A stretch of 64,000 nucleotides of DNA, from contig JAHBSI010000005.1 of the NCBI GenBank assembly GCA_019639195.1, forward strand, positions 217,603 through 281,602. Direction: 5' to 3'. The notes under the pieces are model-generated. The model had not been told where the DNA came from, ran no database searches, and was given only the letters and a program-made list of their open reading frames with translations. Shown piece by piece: positions 48,371 through 56,166 of the stretch. Both the position numbers and the translations under genes were made by a program. The stretch comes from Acidobacteriota bacterium (GTDB lineage Bacteria; Acidobacteriota; Blastocatellia; Pyrinomonadales; Pyrinomonadaceae). Numbering within the stretch: position 1 is the first letter of the stretch; every line of letters starts with the position of its first letter.

Positions 48371-48434
48371 TTGACACAAGTCTTGTAAATTCATACAATA
48401 ACGCCCGACTGTGTTATAGAAAACCTTAACACAG
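48371..48434 (+). promoter_or_regulatory. Strong promoter and inverted repeat ahead of the MerR gene
   Basis: TTGACA (48371-48376), a 17-base spacer and TACAAT (48394-48399). Ten bases further on is a perfect 8-bp inverted repeat, CTGTGTTA (48409-48416) and TAACACAG (48427-48434), with a 10-base spacer. It lies between the predicted transcription start and the ATG at 48445. Confidence 0.7.
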
Positions 48435-48444
48435 ATTGCCACCA

Positions 48445-48918
48445 ATGACGCCTGTGGATAACGTAATTCCTGATAAGATCTTCTTCAAGATCGGCGAAGT
48501 GTGCGAACTCGTAGGAGTTCAGGCTCACGTGCTTCGCTATTGGGAGACGGAATTTCCGACTTTCTCGCCGCAAAAGAACAAATCCGGTCAGCGAAGCTAT
48601 CGCCGAAAGGACGTGGAGATCGCTCTCAAGATCAAGCAGCTTCTCTATAAAGAAATGTTCACGATCGCGGGGGCTCGTCAAAAGCTCCAGACGGATGCGC
48701 GTACGCCGGCAAAGCCGACACAGGAAGCTGTTCCTGTAGCTACCGGAGCACTAACTTCTGCATCCGCAGTTCCGACGTTATTTGATGCGCTGCCGGACAG
48801 CACTCTGATCGAATCAGCGGCTGCATCGACGGGCCTCTCTGCCGAGCAAAGGAATGCGCTGCGTAAATTAGCAGTACATCTCGTCGAACTCCGAGAATTG
48901 CTGTCTCGTAAGAGCTAG
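48445..48918 (+). CDS. MerR-family transcriptional regulator
   Basis: The N-terminal winged helix is [25 protein letters not shown], followed by [20 protein letters not shown]. An Ala/Thr-rich linker leads to a C-terminal helix ([17 protein letters not shown]) that probably dimerises. No cysteine-based metal site or ligand domain is visible, so the signal is unknown. ATG 48445 is preferred to TTG 48436. The promoter upstream holds an inverted repeat suitable for self-control. Confidence 0.85.
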   Translation: MTPVDNVIPDKIFFKIGEVCELVGVQAHVLRYWETEFPTFSPQKNKSGQRSYRRKDVEIALKIKQLLYKEMFTIAGARQKLQTDARTPAKPTQEAVPVATGALTSASAVPTLFDALPDSTLIESAAASTGLSAEQRNALRKLAVHLVELRELLSRKS

Positions 48919-48934
48919 ACAAACTCCACACCCT

Positions 48935-50668
48935 TTAATTATCAAACAAATGCCTTTGCCCGTCGCCCGAGCGATAGTATCGCGGTGCGCTATCTTCATG
49001 GAGCTCAAGAACCGACGGAGCATATGGCTGCGGCCTCCGTTCCTGAGGAAAACGCATCACGTCGAGCAAGGCTGCGAAGATATTACTGTGTTGTGTTTTG
49101 GGTGTCGATGGTTGCTTCCTTTGGCTTGAGCCGATAATAAAGAGTGGTACTGAAGCCTCGTCGACGGTGTCGCCGCCGTGGCCCGCCCGCCCGCCCGAAC
49201 CAAAGGTCTCACCATGGTCAGATGTATAAACGATCACCGTGCCGTTTGGGAGATCGCGTCCGACTCCGAGCTTTCGAAAGAACTGATCGAGCCCGAAGAG
49301 CAGTGCATTGTCGTAGGAATTGATAACAGCGTCACGAGCCTCGGCCGGCGGTGTTTCCCATTGGCTTGTGAAGTGATAGATCGGTTTCCATTCCGTTTTC
49401 TCTGCGGGATAGTTCTTTTCGTACGGGAAGTGAATGCCGCGTTTGTAGACGAAAACAAAATTGCCGCTTGATGTTTCAAATATCGTGCGGATCTTCTCAG
49501 CCAGTCGGAGGTCGATGTCCCATTGCTTTAGTCCAACGTGCTTGTTTTCATCGGTAAGATCTATTCCGTTGTTTCTCTGATAGTCTTCGATACGGCCTGG
49601 GTCGAGATCAGTGAGCGTCAGGATTTCGTCGATATATTGTTTGTCGTCCTCGATGCCGGCCCAATATCCATTCATCTGTCCGTCAAGATACCAGGTTCGA
49701 TAGTTCATCGATCTGGCGTACTGAAAGATCGTCGGCATCGCCGAGAGTTTGTCCGGCGTGCGTCCTTCGAGCATTTCCTCGCTTGCACCGACTATGAACG
49801 AGTCAAAGCTTGGTTGGCTCGATGTATAGTTGGACGAGGCCACACCGAAATTCAGGAGCCGCCCGGACGCTTCCAACTCAACGAGGAATGGCGTTGTCGG
49901 CCGCGAGTATCCATTAAGGCTTAGATGCCGACCGTTCACAGACTCGTCGAAGATCAGGATCACGTTATTTGCCGGTCTGTCATTGGATGTTGCGACTTTT
50001 GCGATCGGCTCGCGCTTCGGCGGTGCCGCTATCGCCACAGGGCCGGCTATCGCATAATTGACTGACGTTTGTGCGAATGCGTCGAAGGAAGAACTGTAAA
50101 GCATTTGACCGCCAAAAAGCGGTGAGAGGAAGAAAAGTCCTACATACGCGACGCTTAGGCCGGCAACGTCCAGTATTACAGTTTTCCGGGCGGCCGTCGG
50201 GTTTTGGGTAAAGAAGAAGTAGGCGGAAATGGCTACGATCATCGTCATACCCGGCAGCCACGCAAAACTCGCGAAGGCGGCGATAGTGTCCAGCTTTTGC
50301 GAAGTATTTGTGCCAACAGCGTAAGTAATATCCGTATATCTAGTGAAGCGGCCGATCGAGCGTAAGTAGCTGAATTCGGCAAACATGGCGACTGCAATGA
50401 CGCCGATCGTGATCAAACGAACCGGGGCGTTCGAGGTAAACGTAAGCAAGATAATGCGGTAAAAGAGCCAAAGGGTAAGCAAAAGGAACCCGGCGTTGAA
50501 GATGCCGCCTATCGGATCATCGGCGAAGGTCAACTGGCTAATGGCTCCAAAGATCCCTGCTCGGCCGTACGCAAATTCAAGAATGGCGATCACCCCGACC
50601 ATCAATAACGCGCAAAGCCGCTCAGCAATGATCGTTTTTGGTAAAAGGTCTTGTATTGCCTGAAGCAT
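48935..50668 (-). CDS. Phosphoethanolamine transferase/sulfatase-like membrane enzyme
   Basis: Five hydrophobic segments in the N-terminal ~180 residues (GVIAILEFAYGRAGIFGAI; AGFLLLTLWLFYRIILLTF) precede an alkaline-phosphatase-superfamily domain. The nucleophile region is IFDESVNGRHLSLNGYSRPT, with Ser at the position occupied by Thr in EptA-type enzymes; YTSDHGETFGSGGRAGHGG supplies metal ligands. This matches EptA/OpgE/CptA-type transferases that modify lipid A or periplasmic glycans. The substrate is inferred from family only. Confidence 0.78.
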   Translation of the reverse strand: MLQAIQDLLPKTIIAERLCALLMVGVIAILEFAYGRAGIFGAISQLTFADDPIGGIFNAGFLLLTLWLFYRIILLTFTSNAPVRLITIGVIAVAMFAEFSYLRSIGRFTRYTDITYAVGTNTSQKLDTIAAFASFAWLPGMTMIVAISAYFFFTQNPTAARKTVILDVAGLSVAYVGLFFLSPLFGGQMLYSSSFDAFAQTSVNYAIAGPVAIAAPPKREPIAKVATSNDRPANNVILIFDESVNGRHLSLNGYSRPTTPFLVELEASGRLLNFGVASSNYTSSQPSFDSFIVGASEEMLEGRTPDKLSAMPTIFQYARSMNYRTWYLDGQMNGYWAGIEDDKQYIDEILTLTDLDPGRIEDYQRNNGIDLTDENKHVGLKQWDIDLRLAEKIRTIFETSSGNFVFVYKRGIHFPYEKNYPAEKTEWKPIYHFTSQWETPPAEARDAVINSYDNALLFGLDQFFRKLGVGRDLPNGTVIVYTSDHGETFGSGGRAGHGGDTVDEASVPLFIIGSSQRKQPSTPKTQHSNIFAALLDVMRFPQERRPQPYAPSVLELHEDSAPRYYRSGDGQRHLFDN

Positions 50669-50809
50669 TGATCCAAAGTCGCGGGAATTAGGTATGGGGA
50701 AGTTGCAAAGCTTGGGTGTGTGGAAGTCCCTATATTCTACACGACAGGAAGGTCCGGAAACAACGATTTTTCTTGACCGGATCGAGAGGTCCCCTTGATC
50801 GTCAATTAT

Positions 50810-50838
50810 TTGACTTTTCCTTGAGCGAAACTTAACCT
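50810..50838 (+). promoter_or_regulatory. Candidate promoter of the tRNA-Pro gene
   Basis: TTGACT at 50810-50815, a 17-base spacer and TAACCT at 50833-50838, placing the start about eight bases before the tRNA 5' end. Confidence 0.45.
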
Positions 50839-50852
50839 AAACAATCGGATAT

Positions 50853-50929
50853 CGGGACGTAGCGCAGTCTGGTAGCGCGTTCGCTTGGGGTGCGAGAGGT
50901 CGTGAGTTCAAATCTCGCCGTCCCGACCA
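50853..50929 (+). tRNA. tRNA-Pro (anticodon GGG)
   Basis: A complete cloverleaf: a 7-bp acceptor stem CGGGACG/CGTCCCG, D arm GCGC...GCGC, a 5-bp anticodon stem with loop TTGGGGT (anticodon GGG), T arm GTGAG-TTCAAAT-CTCGC, discriminator A and encoded CCA. The integrase module begins about 270 bases downstream, so the 3' half of this gene is the likely attachment site. Confidence 0.95.
50890..50929 (+). mobile_element. Probable left attachment site of the integrative element
   Basis: The 3' part of tRNA-Pro, from the anticodon stem to CCA, is the usual crossover region for tyrosine integrases. The excisionase and integrase genes follow on the same strand. The matching direct repeat that would mark the right end was not seen elsewhere in the window, so the exact core and the element's length are unknown. 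Confidence 0.5.
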
Positions 50930-51199
50930 ATAAATATGGGGCTTTCAGCGATTGCTGGGAGCTCCATTTTTTCGACTTGGTTGCAGGTTGGTTGCAGTAT
51001 TCTTTTTGTCATCGATTTTCCGCTCAAAACTCTCATAAATCATCACCTTAGCTCACGCTGGTTCAGAAACATTCTAGGGCTGGTGCAAAACTGGGCCGAG
51101 TGGCGCATTTTTGCCGTTTTAGCCGTCGAGGCGGGCCATTTTAAGGCCTTAGGAGCTGAGGCACGTACATTGCAAAAAGGGTGATCGGAGGATCGGGGT

Positions 51200-51454
51200 A
51201 TGGTTGAAATAATAACGATAGAAAAAGCTGAACTGATTCGCTTGATCGATAATTCCGTCGCGGGGGCAATCGAGAAAGCTATTCATTCATCGCAGCCGCC
51301 ACAGATTATGACGAAGTCCGAAGTCGCGAAGTACTTGAAAAAATCTAGTGCAACGATCAATCGATGGATGCGAAAGAATGGTTTACCGTTCCACGGAGTC
51401 GGCCGGCCAACTTTTAACAGAACTGAGGTGGATGCCTGGTTAGCGAATTACTAA
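51200..51454 (+). CDS. Excisionase-like helix-turn-helix protein
   Basis: An 84-residue protein with an HTH_17/excisionase-type domain (MTKSEVAKYLKKSSATINRW, then HGVGRPTFNRTEVDAWLANY). It is four bases from the integrase gene, the usual partner arrangement. It would bend DNA and bias recombination towards excision. Start ATG 51200 follows AGGATCGGGGT. Confidence 0.8.
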   Translation: MVEIITIEKAELIRLIDNSVAGAIEKAIHSSQPPQIMTKSEVAKYLKKSSATINRWMRKNGLPFHGVGRPTFNRTEVDAWLANY

Positions 51455-51458
51455 GTGT

Positions 51459-52550
51459 ATGTCAGTTTTTAAGAAATATAACGGTAAGCGGATCAACGCT
51501 AAACATCCAGCCTATTCGACCGCTCGTTGGTGGGTTTACAGACGAGTTAAAGGGCATAAGACAATTCATCAGGTTATTCCGACAGCCCGCACTAAGGAGG
51601 AAGCTGAACTCGCCGAGCGACAACTGGTCAAGCAGCTTTTCGACAGATCATTCGGAGTTGCAGATACGACTGTAACCTTTGGAGACTTTGTAGAATCAAC
51701 CTATCGAAAATATGTAGAGCAAAACAACGTCAATAAGGGAGCGAAGAACCTTTACATAAAACTTCTTTTGAAACACCTAAAGGATCAACCTCTGCATACC
51801 ATTACGCCACAGGATTGTCGCGATTGCAGGAACAAACTGCAGTACGGGAAAAACCAGCGAAAGAAGAAAAGCTCGATATCTCCGTCCTCGATCAACAGGA
51901 TCATGTCGACTTTGTCGAAGATCTTTAGCCTCGCTTGCGAAGAGGATGTTCTCGATCGCAACCCAATGCAGTATGTGAAGGCCTTACCAGAGCCACCGCC
52001 AAGAAAGCGCCTACTTACGACCGAGCAGAAGAAAGCCCTCTGGAAGGAACTTGAATCCGACCAGCTACTTTACAGGCTTGTCCAGTTAGCTGTTAACATG
52101 CCGTTGCGCCGAGGCCAACTATTGGCTTTGAACGAGGAGGTGATTGATTTTGAGAATCAAAGAGTGTGGGTAATCGGTTCGAAGGGACGGCCTCCGCGAT
52201 CCGTACCGATCAATTCAACGGCAGCAACGGTTTTAAGGGACCTAATCGCCGATAAACAACTACCATTTCCAATTGTCGATTTCCGAAAGAGGTGGCATCC
52301 GGTTCTCGTACGAGCCAAGATCAACAAGCCAGATGGAACTCGAGAAGAAAACTATCATTTTCACGATCTCAGAACCTACTTCGCCAGTGAACTTATTCGA
52401 AGGAACACTAACCCTCTGATAGTTCAAAATTTATTCGCTCATTCCGACATGAGTATCACGAACATCTATGCCGAGACCGACGCGGATTTAATGCTGGAGG
52501 CGGTCAAGCGGCTTGATGGCCAATTTGGGGAGCAAAGTTCACAGCAATAA
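51459..52550 (+). CDS. int: Tyrosine-type site-specific integrase
   Basis: A 363-residue phage-type integrase. An N-terminal arm/core-binding domain covers residues 1-180 (VTFGDFVESTYRKYVEQNN). The catalytic domain has Arg in MPLRRGQLLAL, Lys in IGSKGRPP, HDLR in YHFHDLRTYFASEL, His in LFAHSDMS and the nucleophile Tyr in TNIYAETD. All five catalytic positions are present, so it is likely active. Position next to the tRNA 3' end fits insertion there. Confidence 0.92.
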   Translation: MSVFKKYNGKRINAKHPAYSTARWWVYRRVKGHKTIHQVIPTARTKEEAELAERQLVKQLFDRSFGVADTTVTFGDFVESTYRKYVEQNNVNKGAKNLYIKLLLKHLKDQPLHTITPQDCRDCRNKLQYGKNQRKKKSSISPSSINRIMSTLSKIFSLACEEDVLDRNPMQYVKALPEPPPRKRLLTTEQKKALWKELESDQLLYRLVQLAVNMPLRRGQLLALNEEVIDFENQRVWVIGSKGRPPRSVPINSTAATVLRDLIADKQLPFPIVDFRKRWHPVLVRAKINKPDGTREENYHFHDLRTYFASELIRRNTNPLIVQNLFAHSDMSITNIYAETDADLMLEAVKRLDGQFGEQSSQQ

Positions 52551-52578
52551 AATCAACCTTCGAACTGAGAACACGAGA

Positions 52579-53019
52579 TTACCAATCGGGGTTTTCGTCG
52601 TATCCACTTATTGCACCGAGGAAAGCTCCGATAATCACGCCGGGCGGACCAAACATCGCTCCGCCAGCAGCACCCGTGATGATTGCTTTTCGTAGTGCAT
52701 TGTCTTCTCGCTTTTGAATGCGCTTGGTTACCGAATACGGAGCCCTAGTGCGACCGTGAGCAGCACGTGAGCGTTTGGTGCAGTTAGTGCCTTTCATTTC
52801 ATTGCAGTCGATGTGAGCTGGATAGAGGTTATTCAAATGGTCCGTCCCTCCAAGTGCGCGAGGAATAGAATGCTCGACGTTCCAGGCCCCGCGAGCTCCG
52901 CGAATTGCGTAATTGCAAAAAACAAGCTTTCGACTGCATAGGTGGCAATAGCCTGAAGTCCTGTCAAAAATACGCTCCAACCTTTCGTCTGAATATCCCA
53001 CGGCTTTTCCTCCAATCAT
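52579..53019 (-). CDS. HNH nuclease with C-terminal glycine-zipper membrane segment
   Basis: The HNH core has CHLCSRKLVF and the ending HSIPRALGGTDHLNNLYPAH with IDCNEMKGTN, giving paired zinc cysteines and the catalytic His. After an Arg/Lys-rich linker the last ~35 residues (AIITGAAGGAMFGPPGVIIG, then AFLGAISGYDENPDW) form a glycine-zipper hydrophobic segment that could insert in membranes. It lies 27 bases downstream of the ThiF/E1 gene on the same strand, making it a candidate effector or accessory of the ubiquitin-like operon. Confidence 0.72.
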   Translation of the reverse strand: MIGGKAVGYSDERLERIFDRTSGYCHLCSRKLVFCNYAIRGARGAWNVEHSIPRALGGTDHLNNLYPAHIDCNEMKGTNCTKRSRAAHGRTRAPYSVTKRIQKREDNALRKAIITGAAGGAMFGPPGVIIGAFLGAISGYDENPDW

Positions 53020-53046
53020 CCGAGATAGCCAATTATACCTTGGCAG

Positions 53047-54492
53047 TTATATTGATGCTTCAACTAAAATTTTGGTCCTTTCCTCGACCCCGTTTGCAGC
53101 ATCTGAAAAGGCCGGGATCGCGGGTGTGATGCCCGGGTTGAATGGCGGCAGCTTCTTGGTCTTGACAATGGCTTCGATAGTATTTGGCTGCCGTAGAGTT
53201 CCGTCTATAACGTCGAACGCGGCCGCTCCCGCCAGCATCCGAAGCACTTCTGCAATCACCAAAGTAGAAGCAAAGGTTCCGACAAAAGAGGCGCCAACCG
53301 CTCTGTTGGCAAGCAGCGTAAGACCACATTTATCCACTCCGCGCTCGCCGAGGTCGGCGTAGGCTGCCGCTTCGATAGACTGATCTTGGAGGGGCTCTAC
53401 CGCACTTGAGTCCCAGATTTCTCGTGCCGGTTTCGCCCCCGGAAAACTGTGGATCTGGAATGCCAAGAACTCGTCAGTGCCGCGGCCGAGTCCTGCCTCG
53501 ATCACCCGAGAGAAACCGACGTCCTCAAGCGAGGCTCGAGCAAGACCGTTGTCGACACCGCAAAGAGCAACCATGGGTTCATCACTGCCGACGCGAAAAC
53601 CATCCGCGAATAAACGTTCTACGATGCGTGTCTGGAAGCCGCGTGCCTCACACCACGCGGCCATCGCTCGCGTCTTGGGCTGATCGACAAGATCTGTGTT
53701 CGTTAATGGGGAAGTACTGTCATTAGCAACAGACAGGCGATCGGTATCTTGCAGTACGATCAGAACTTCTTCCGGGCTGGCAAAGGGAAGAAATCCGAGT
53801 GTCCACAAATAAGCTTGACCAAGATGGCCGAGCCCTATGAGCCACAAACGGGCCGGCAATAATTCAAGCTCCGGACCTTTATTCCGGGTTGCTGTCCAAT
53901 CCTCATTCGAGTGTGGTTCCCAAAGCGAAAACCCGACCGGACGAGAACCAGCCATTGGATTTTTTCCCCGTACGAACTGGAACGCTTCTGATACGGCGAG
54001 AGACCCCGCAAGCACACCAGCCGGCGTGAACTCTTGAGCTTCTGCAAGACGGATGCCGTCATCAACGGGAGCAACTCCGCCGATCCACCCGTCATATGTT
54101 GCCCGAATCGAGAACTCACTTGTCGCTGACGCGTCTGTATCGCCAATCACTATCTCTGGATGATTCGATGCGACCGATTCTACCAACCGCCCCTCGAGCT
54201 TAATGATCGCTTGTTCCAGCGTGCGGGCACCTTCTAGATATACCAAGAGATCCGCATCCGGGCAGCCGGCAACCTCGACCCCGCCGTGAAAGCAGCGGCG
54301 GCCTGTGTTGACGATCGTCAGCAGTGCAGCCTGAAGAGTCGGGGAGTGAGCCACGTCAGCACCTAACCGTACGCTGAGGTGGTAGCTGCCAAGGATCGCA
54401 TACGCTTCGTCGACGGTTGCGGCTTCGCCGGTGTCGAGAAACATTTTTGCCGTGCGGTTTAGTTCATCTTGAATATTTGCAGTGTCGATCAT
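53047..54492 (-). CDS. ThiF/E1-like ubiquitin-activating enzyme
   Basis: 481 residues. The C-terminal half is an adenylating Rossmann domain: ARLWLIGLGHLGQAYLWTLG (GxGxxG at 220-225) and LQDTDRLSVANDSTSPLTN, the counterpart of the E1 DxD...N motif. A cysteine at 389 in DKCGLTLLANRAVGASF is a candidate catalytic Cys. The N-terminal ~190 residues are of unknown fold. In this operon it would adenylate the Gly-Gly tail of the adjacent ubiquitin-like protein and hand it to the E2. It starts three bases after the JAMM gene. Confidence 0.82.
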   Translation of the reverse strand: MIDTANIQDELNRTAKMFLDTGEAATVDEAYAILGSYHLSVRLGADVAHSPTLQAALLTIVNTGRRCFHGGVEVAGCPDADLLVYLEGARTLEQAIIKLEGRLVESVASNHPEIVIGDTDASATSEFSIRATYDGWIGGVAPVDDGIRLAEAQEFTPAGVLAGSLAVSEAFQFVRGKNPMAGSRPVGFSLWEPHSNEDWTATRNKGPELELLPARLWLIGLGHLGQAYLWTLGFLPFASPEEVLIVLQDTDRLSVANDSTSPLTNTDLVDQPKTRAMAAWCEARGFQTRIVERLFADGFRVGSDEPMVALCGVDNGLARASLEDVGFSRVIEAGLGRGTDEFLAFQIHSFPGAKPAREIWDSSAVEPLQDQSIEAAAYADLGERGVDKCGLTLLANRAVGASFVGTFASTLVIAEVLRMLAGAAAFDVIDGTLRQPNTIEAIVKTKKLPPFNPGITPAIPAFSDAANGVEERTKILVEASI

Positions 54493-54495
54493 TTT

Positions 54496-55017
54496 CTATC
54501 CCCAATATCCTACATAGAAGAATTCTTCTGCGGTCGTCCCGGACGAATAGCTCCAGCGATAGTCGCCTTCATACGTATAAACACCAAGGTGGCGTGCAGT
54601 GCATTCGCGGCTGAGAAAGTCGGGAGCTATCAGAGCGATGTGGCCTTTCCTTGCGATCATCGGATTCGTCCGATCCGATTCACTCTGCATGGCTTCGTTT
54701 GGATGCACGTGGATGTCGGCAACAACCGTGAGATTCTCCCTTCGGCACATTTCCCACAAAGGACCATAGCCGGCGCCATCGAAAATAACGATGCCTGTAT
54801 CGAGAGAGTGTCGATCGAGGTCGTCGCAATAGACAAACTTTTCAATTCGTCTTCGTTTACCGTCGTTCGTGCCGAGCAGAAAAGCCCCGCTCTCATGCCA
54901 GCCCTCCGTCCGGCGGCGCAACTCAGCAATCCCTTCATTCCAGACATCGCTTGAACATGAGAGCTGGTGCTTAGGCGCCGCGAAGGCCCTTATAATCTTT
55001 CGAATGGAGAAGGTCAT
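54496..55017 (-). CDS. JAMM/JAB-type metallopeptidase (deubiquitinase-like)
   Basis: A Prok-JAB fold with a catalytic Glu42 in GWHESGAFLLG and zinc ligands His103, His105 and Asp115 in ADIHVHPNEAMQSESD (HxH-x6-S-x2-D, one residue shorter than the usual x7). Such enzymes trim the precursor tail of ubiquitin-like proteins and remove them from targets. The ATG 55017 start follows GAGGA and overlaps the E2 gene by 47 bases, indicating translational coupling. Confidence 0.85.
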   Translation of the reverse strand: MTFSIRKIIRAFAAPKHQLSCSSDVWNEGIAELRRRTEGWHESGAFLLGTNDGKRRRIEKFVYCDDLDRHSLDTGIVIFDGAGYGPLWEMCRRENLTVVADIHVHPNEAMQSESDRTNPMIARKGHIALIAPDFLSRECTARHLGVYTYEGDYRWSYSSGTTAEEFFYVGYWG

Positions 55018-55450
55018 AGATGATCCTCAAATACAAAGTGATGTCGCTCGATGCGGTCCAGATCATTTCCGGATGCTGGGTACGCCATGCTTCGTGTCCT
55101 TCGATCGCCAGCCGGTCACACGGGAGGTAGAGACATTTACCTTCCTTAAAACCGGGATTGAAAGCGTACTGAACTCGGTCAACGCCGCCCGGCCATTTTG
55201 CGAATGCAAGCGGCGTTTTTGTCGCCAGGTCCCACGGCTGTGCTATCGGCAGCTGTGCCGGATAGTTTGATAATTCGAATCTGAAGGCATATTCCGATGG
55301 AGCTTCAGCCCGTTCGGCAGCGGATACCGCGAGAACCGCGTGCGGCCAGTCGATCGAGACCAGCCGCCACCGGCCTCGATCAACCCCGTTTTCGAACGGA
55401 CCCGCCTCCGCGTGTGCCAGAAATGTTACTTCGTCCGGTCGGGAAGCCAT
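54971..55450 (-). CDS. E2-like ubiquitin-conjugating protein
   Basis: 159 residues with the core E2 pattern: FRFELSNYPAQLPIAQPW corresponds to the YPxxPP loop, and FNPGFKEGKCLYLP corresponds to HPN...GxICL with Cys106 as the thioester cysteine (a second Cys111 is in PCDR). C-terminal helices include IYDLLHSKDYKGLRG. Translation start ATG 55450 uses a Shine-Dalgarno (GGAGG) that lies in the codons for the Gly-Gly tail of the preceding ubiquitin-like protein. Confidence 0.8.
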   Translation of the reverse strand: MASRPDEVTFLAHAEAGPFENGVDRGRWRLVSIDWPHAVLAVSAAERAEAPSEYAFRFELSNYPAQLPIAQPWDLATKTPLAFAKWPGGVDRVQYAFNPGFKEGKCLYLPCDRLAIEGHEAWRTQHPEMIWTASSDITLYLRIIYDLLHSKDYKGLRGA

Positions 55451-55453
55451 TAC

Positions 55454-56005
55454 TTAGACGCCTCCCTCAACACGACGCTTCGGTACGAGGTCGAAGCAGA
55501 CGCTGCACGACGGATTTTTAGTCAACGCGCCGATGTGAGTGTCTTCGTCCGGCCGTGTTGCCGTTCCGCAGAGCTGTAGAGCATGCTCTGTCGCATCGAT
55601 CTTGTCGATGTCGAACTTTTTATCTGCCCATTTCTTAACCTTTCCGACCATCGTTGACGGAGGGAAATTATCGACTTCAGTTTCGCCGTTGAAGTTGACC
55701 GTCACCTTGACCTTGCGGCAGCGGTGGATGTGGACACGCGAGCGATCGTGAATGCCGGCCTTTTTTAACGAGTCCTTTTGAGATATCTCTTTGTCCTCAT
55801 TCTCAAATGTAACGACGAAGCCGCCCGCCGTATCGGCCGCTGCGAACTCGCCACCGACTTTGGCCGCGACCATTTTTATAAGTTCGACAGCTGTTGATTC
55901 GCTGTCGATGTTTACTACCTGGATCTCAGCTAGACCCTCGCCCTGCACGAAAAGTCGAAGCTCTCGTGCGGCACCTTTTTCATTTTCCGGTTTGTTTGTG
56001 TTCAT
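55454..56005 (-). CDS. Ubiquitin-like protein with two beta-grasp domains and Gly-Gly-Val tail
   Basis: A 183-residue protein made of two consecutive beta-grasp modules, residues ~14-95 (RELRLFVQGEGLAEIQVVNI ... SRVHIHRC) and ~97-175 (KVKVTVNFNGETEVDNFPPS ... CSVCFDLVP). The tail is KRRVEGGV, so a single residue follows the diglycine and must presumably be removed by the JAMM protein before conjugation. AGAGGA lies upstream of ATG 56005. Prokaryotic multi-ubiquitin proteins of this kind are known from genome analyses. Confidence 0.82.
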   Translation of the reverse strand: MNTNKPENEKGAARELRLFVQGEGLAEIQVVNIDSESTAVELIKMVAAKVGGEFAAADTAGGFVVTFENEDKEISQKDSLKKAGIHDRSRVHIHRCRKVKVTVNFNGETEVDNFPPSTMVGKVKKWADKKFDIDKIDATEHALQLCGTATRPDEDTHIGALTKNPSCSVCFDLVPKRRVEGGV

Positions 56006-56060
56006 AGAAATAAATCCTCTTTTGTCGATAGGTGCGGTGTCGTTTTTGAATCACCGCCTC

Positions 56061-56106
56061 TATATAAATAAATCGACTAAGCGGACCCAAACCGGAAAGG
56101 TTTGGG
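56061..56106 (-). promoter_or_regulatory. Candidate promoter with overlapping inverted repeat for the ubiquitin-like operon
   Basis: On the minus strand TTGGGT (56085-56090), an 18-base spacer and TATATA (56061-56066) form a plausible promoter. A perfect 8-bp inverted repeat, CCCAAACC at 56086-56093 with GGTTTGGG at 56099-56106, overlaps the -35 element, the position expected of a repressor operator. Confidence 0.5.
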
Positions 56107-56130
56107 AAGGAATCGCCTGAAAAAATATTA

Positions 56131-56160
56131 AGAAAAATCGATGGAGCCTGGAACGGCTCC
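56131..56160 (-). terminator. Terminator after the UvrD-fusion gene
   Basis: On the minus strand a GGAGCC/GGCTCC stem (56155-56160 with 56143-56148) is followed by a T-rich run. It separates the helicase transcript from the ubiquitin-like operon. Confidence 0.6.
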
Positions 56161-56166
56161 TCGGCA

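Noticed and set aside
50936..51184. An 82-codon frame right after tRNA-Pro
   Set aside because: No ribosome site or motif, and it begins within bases immediately after the tRNA; probably an island border with no gene.
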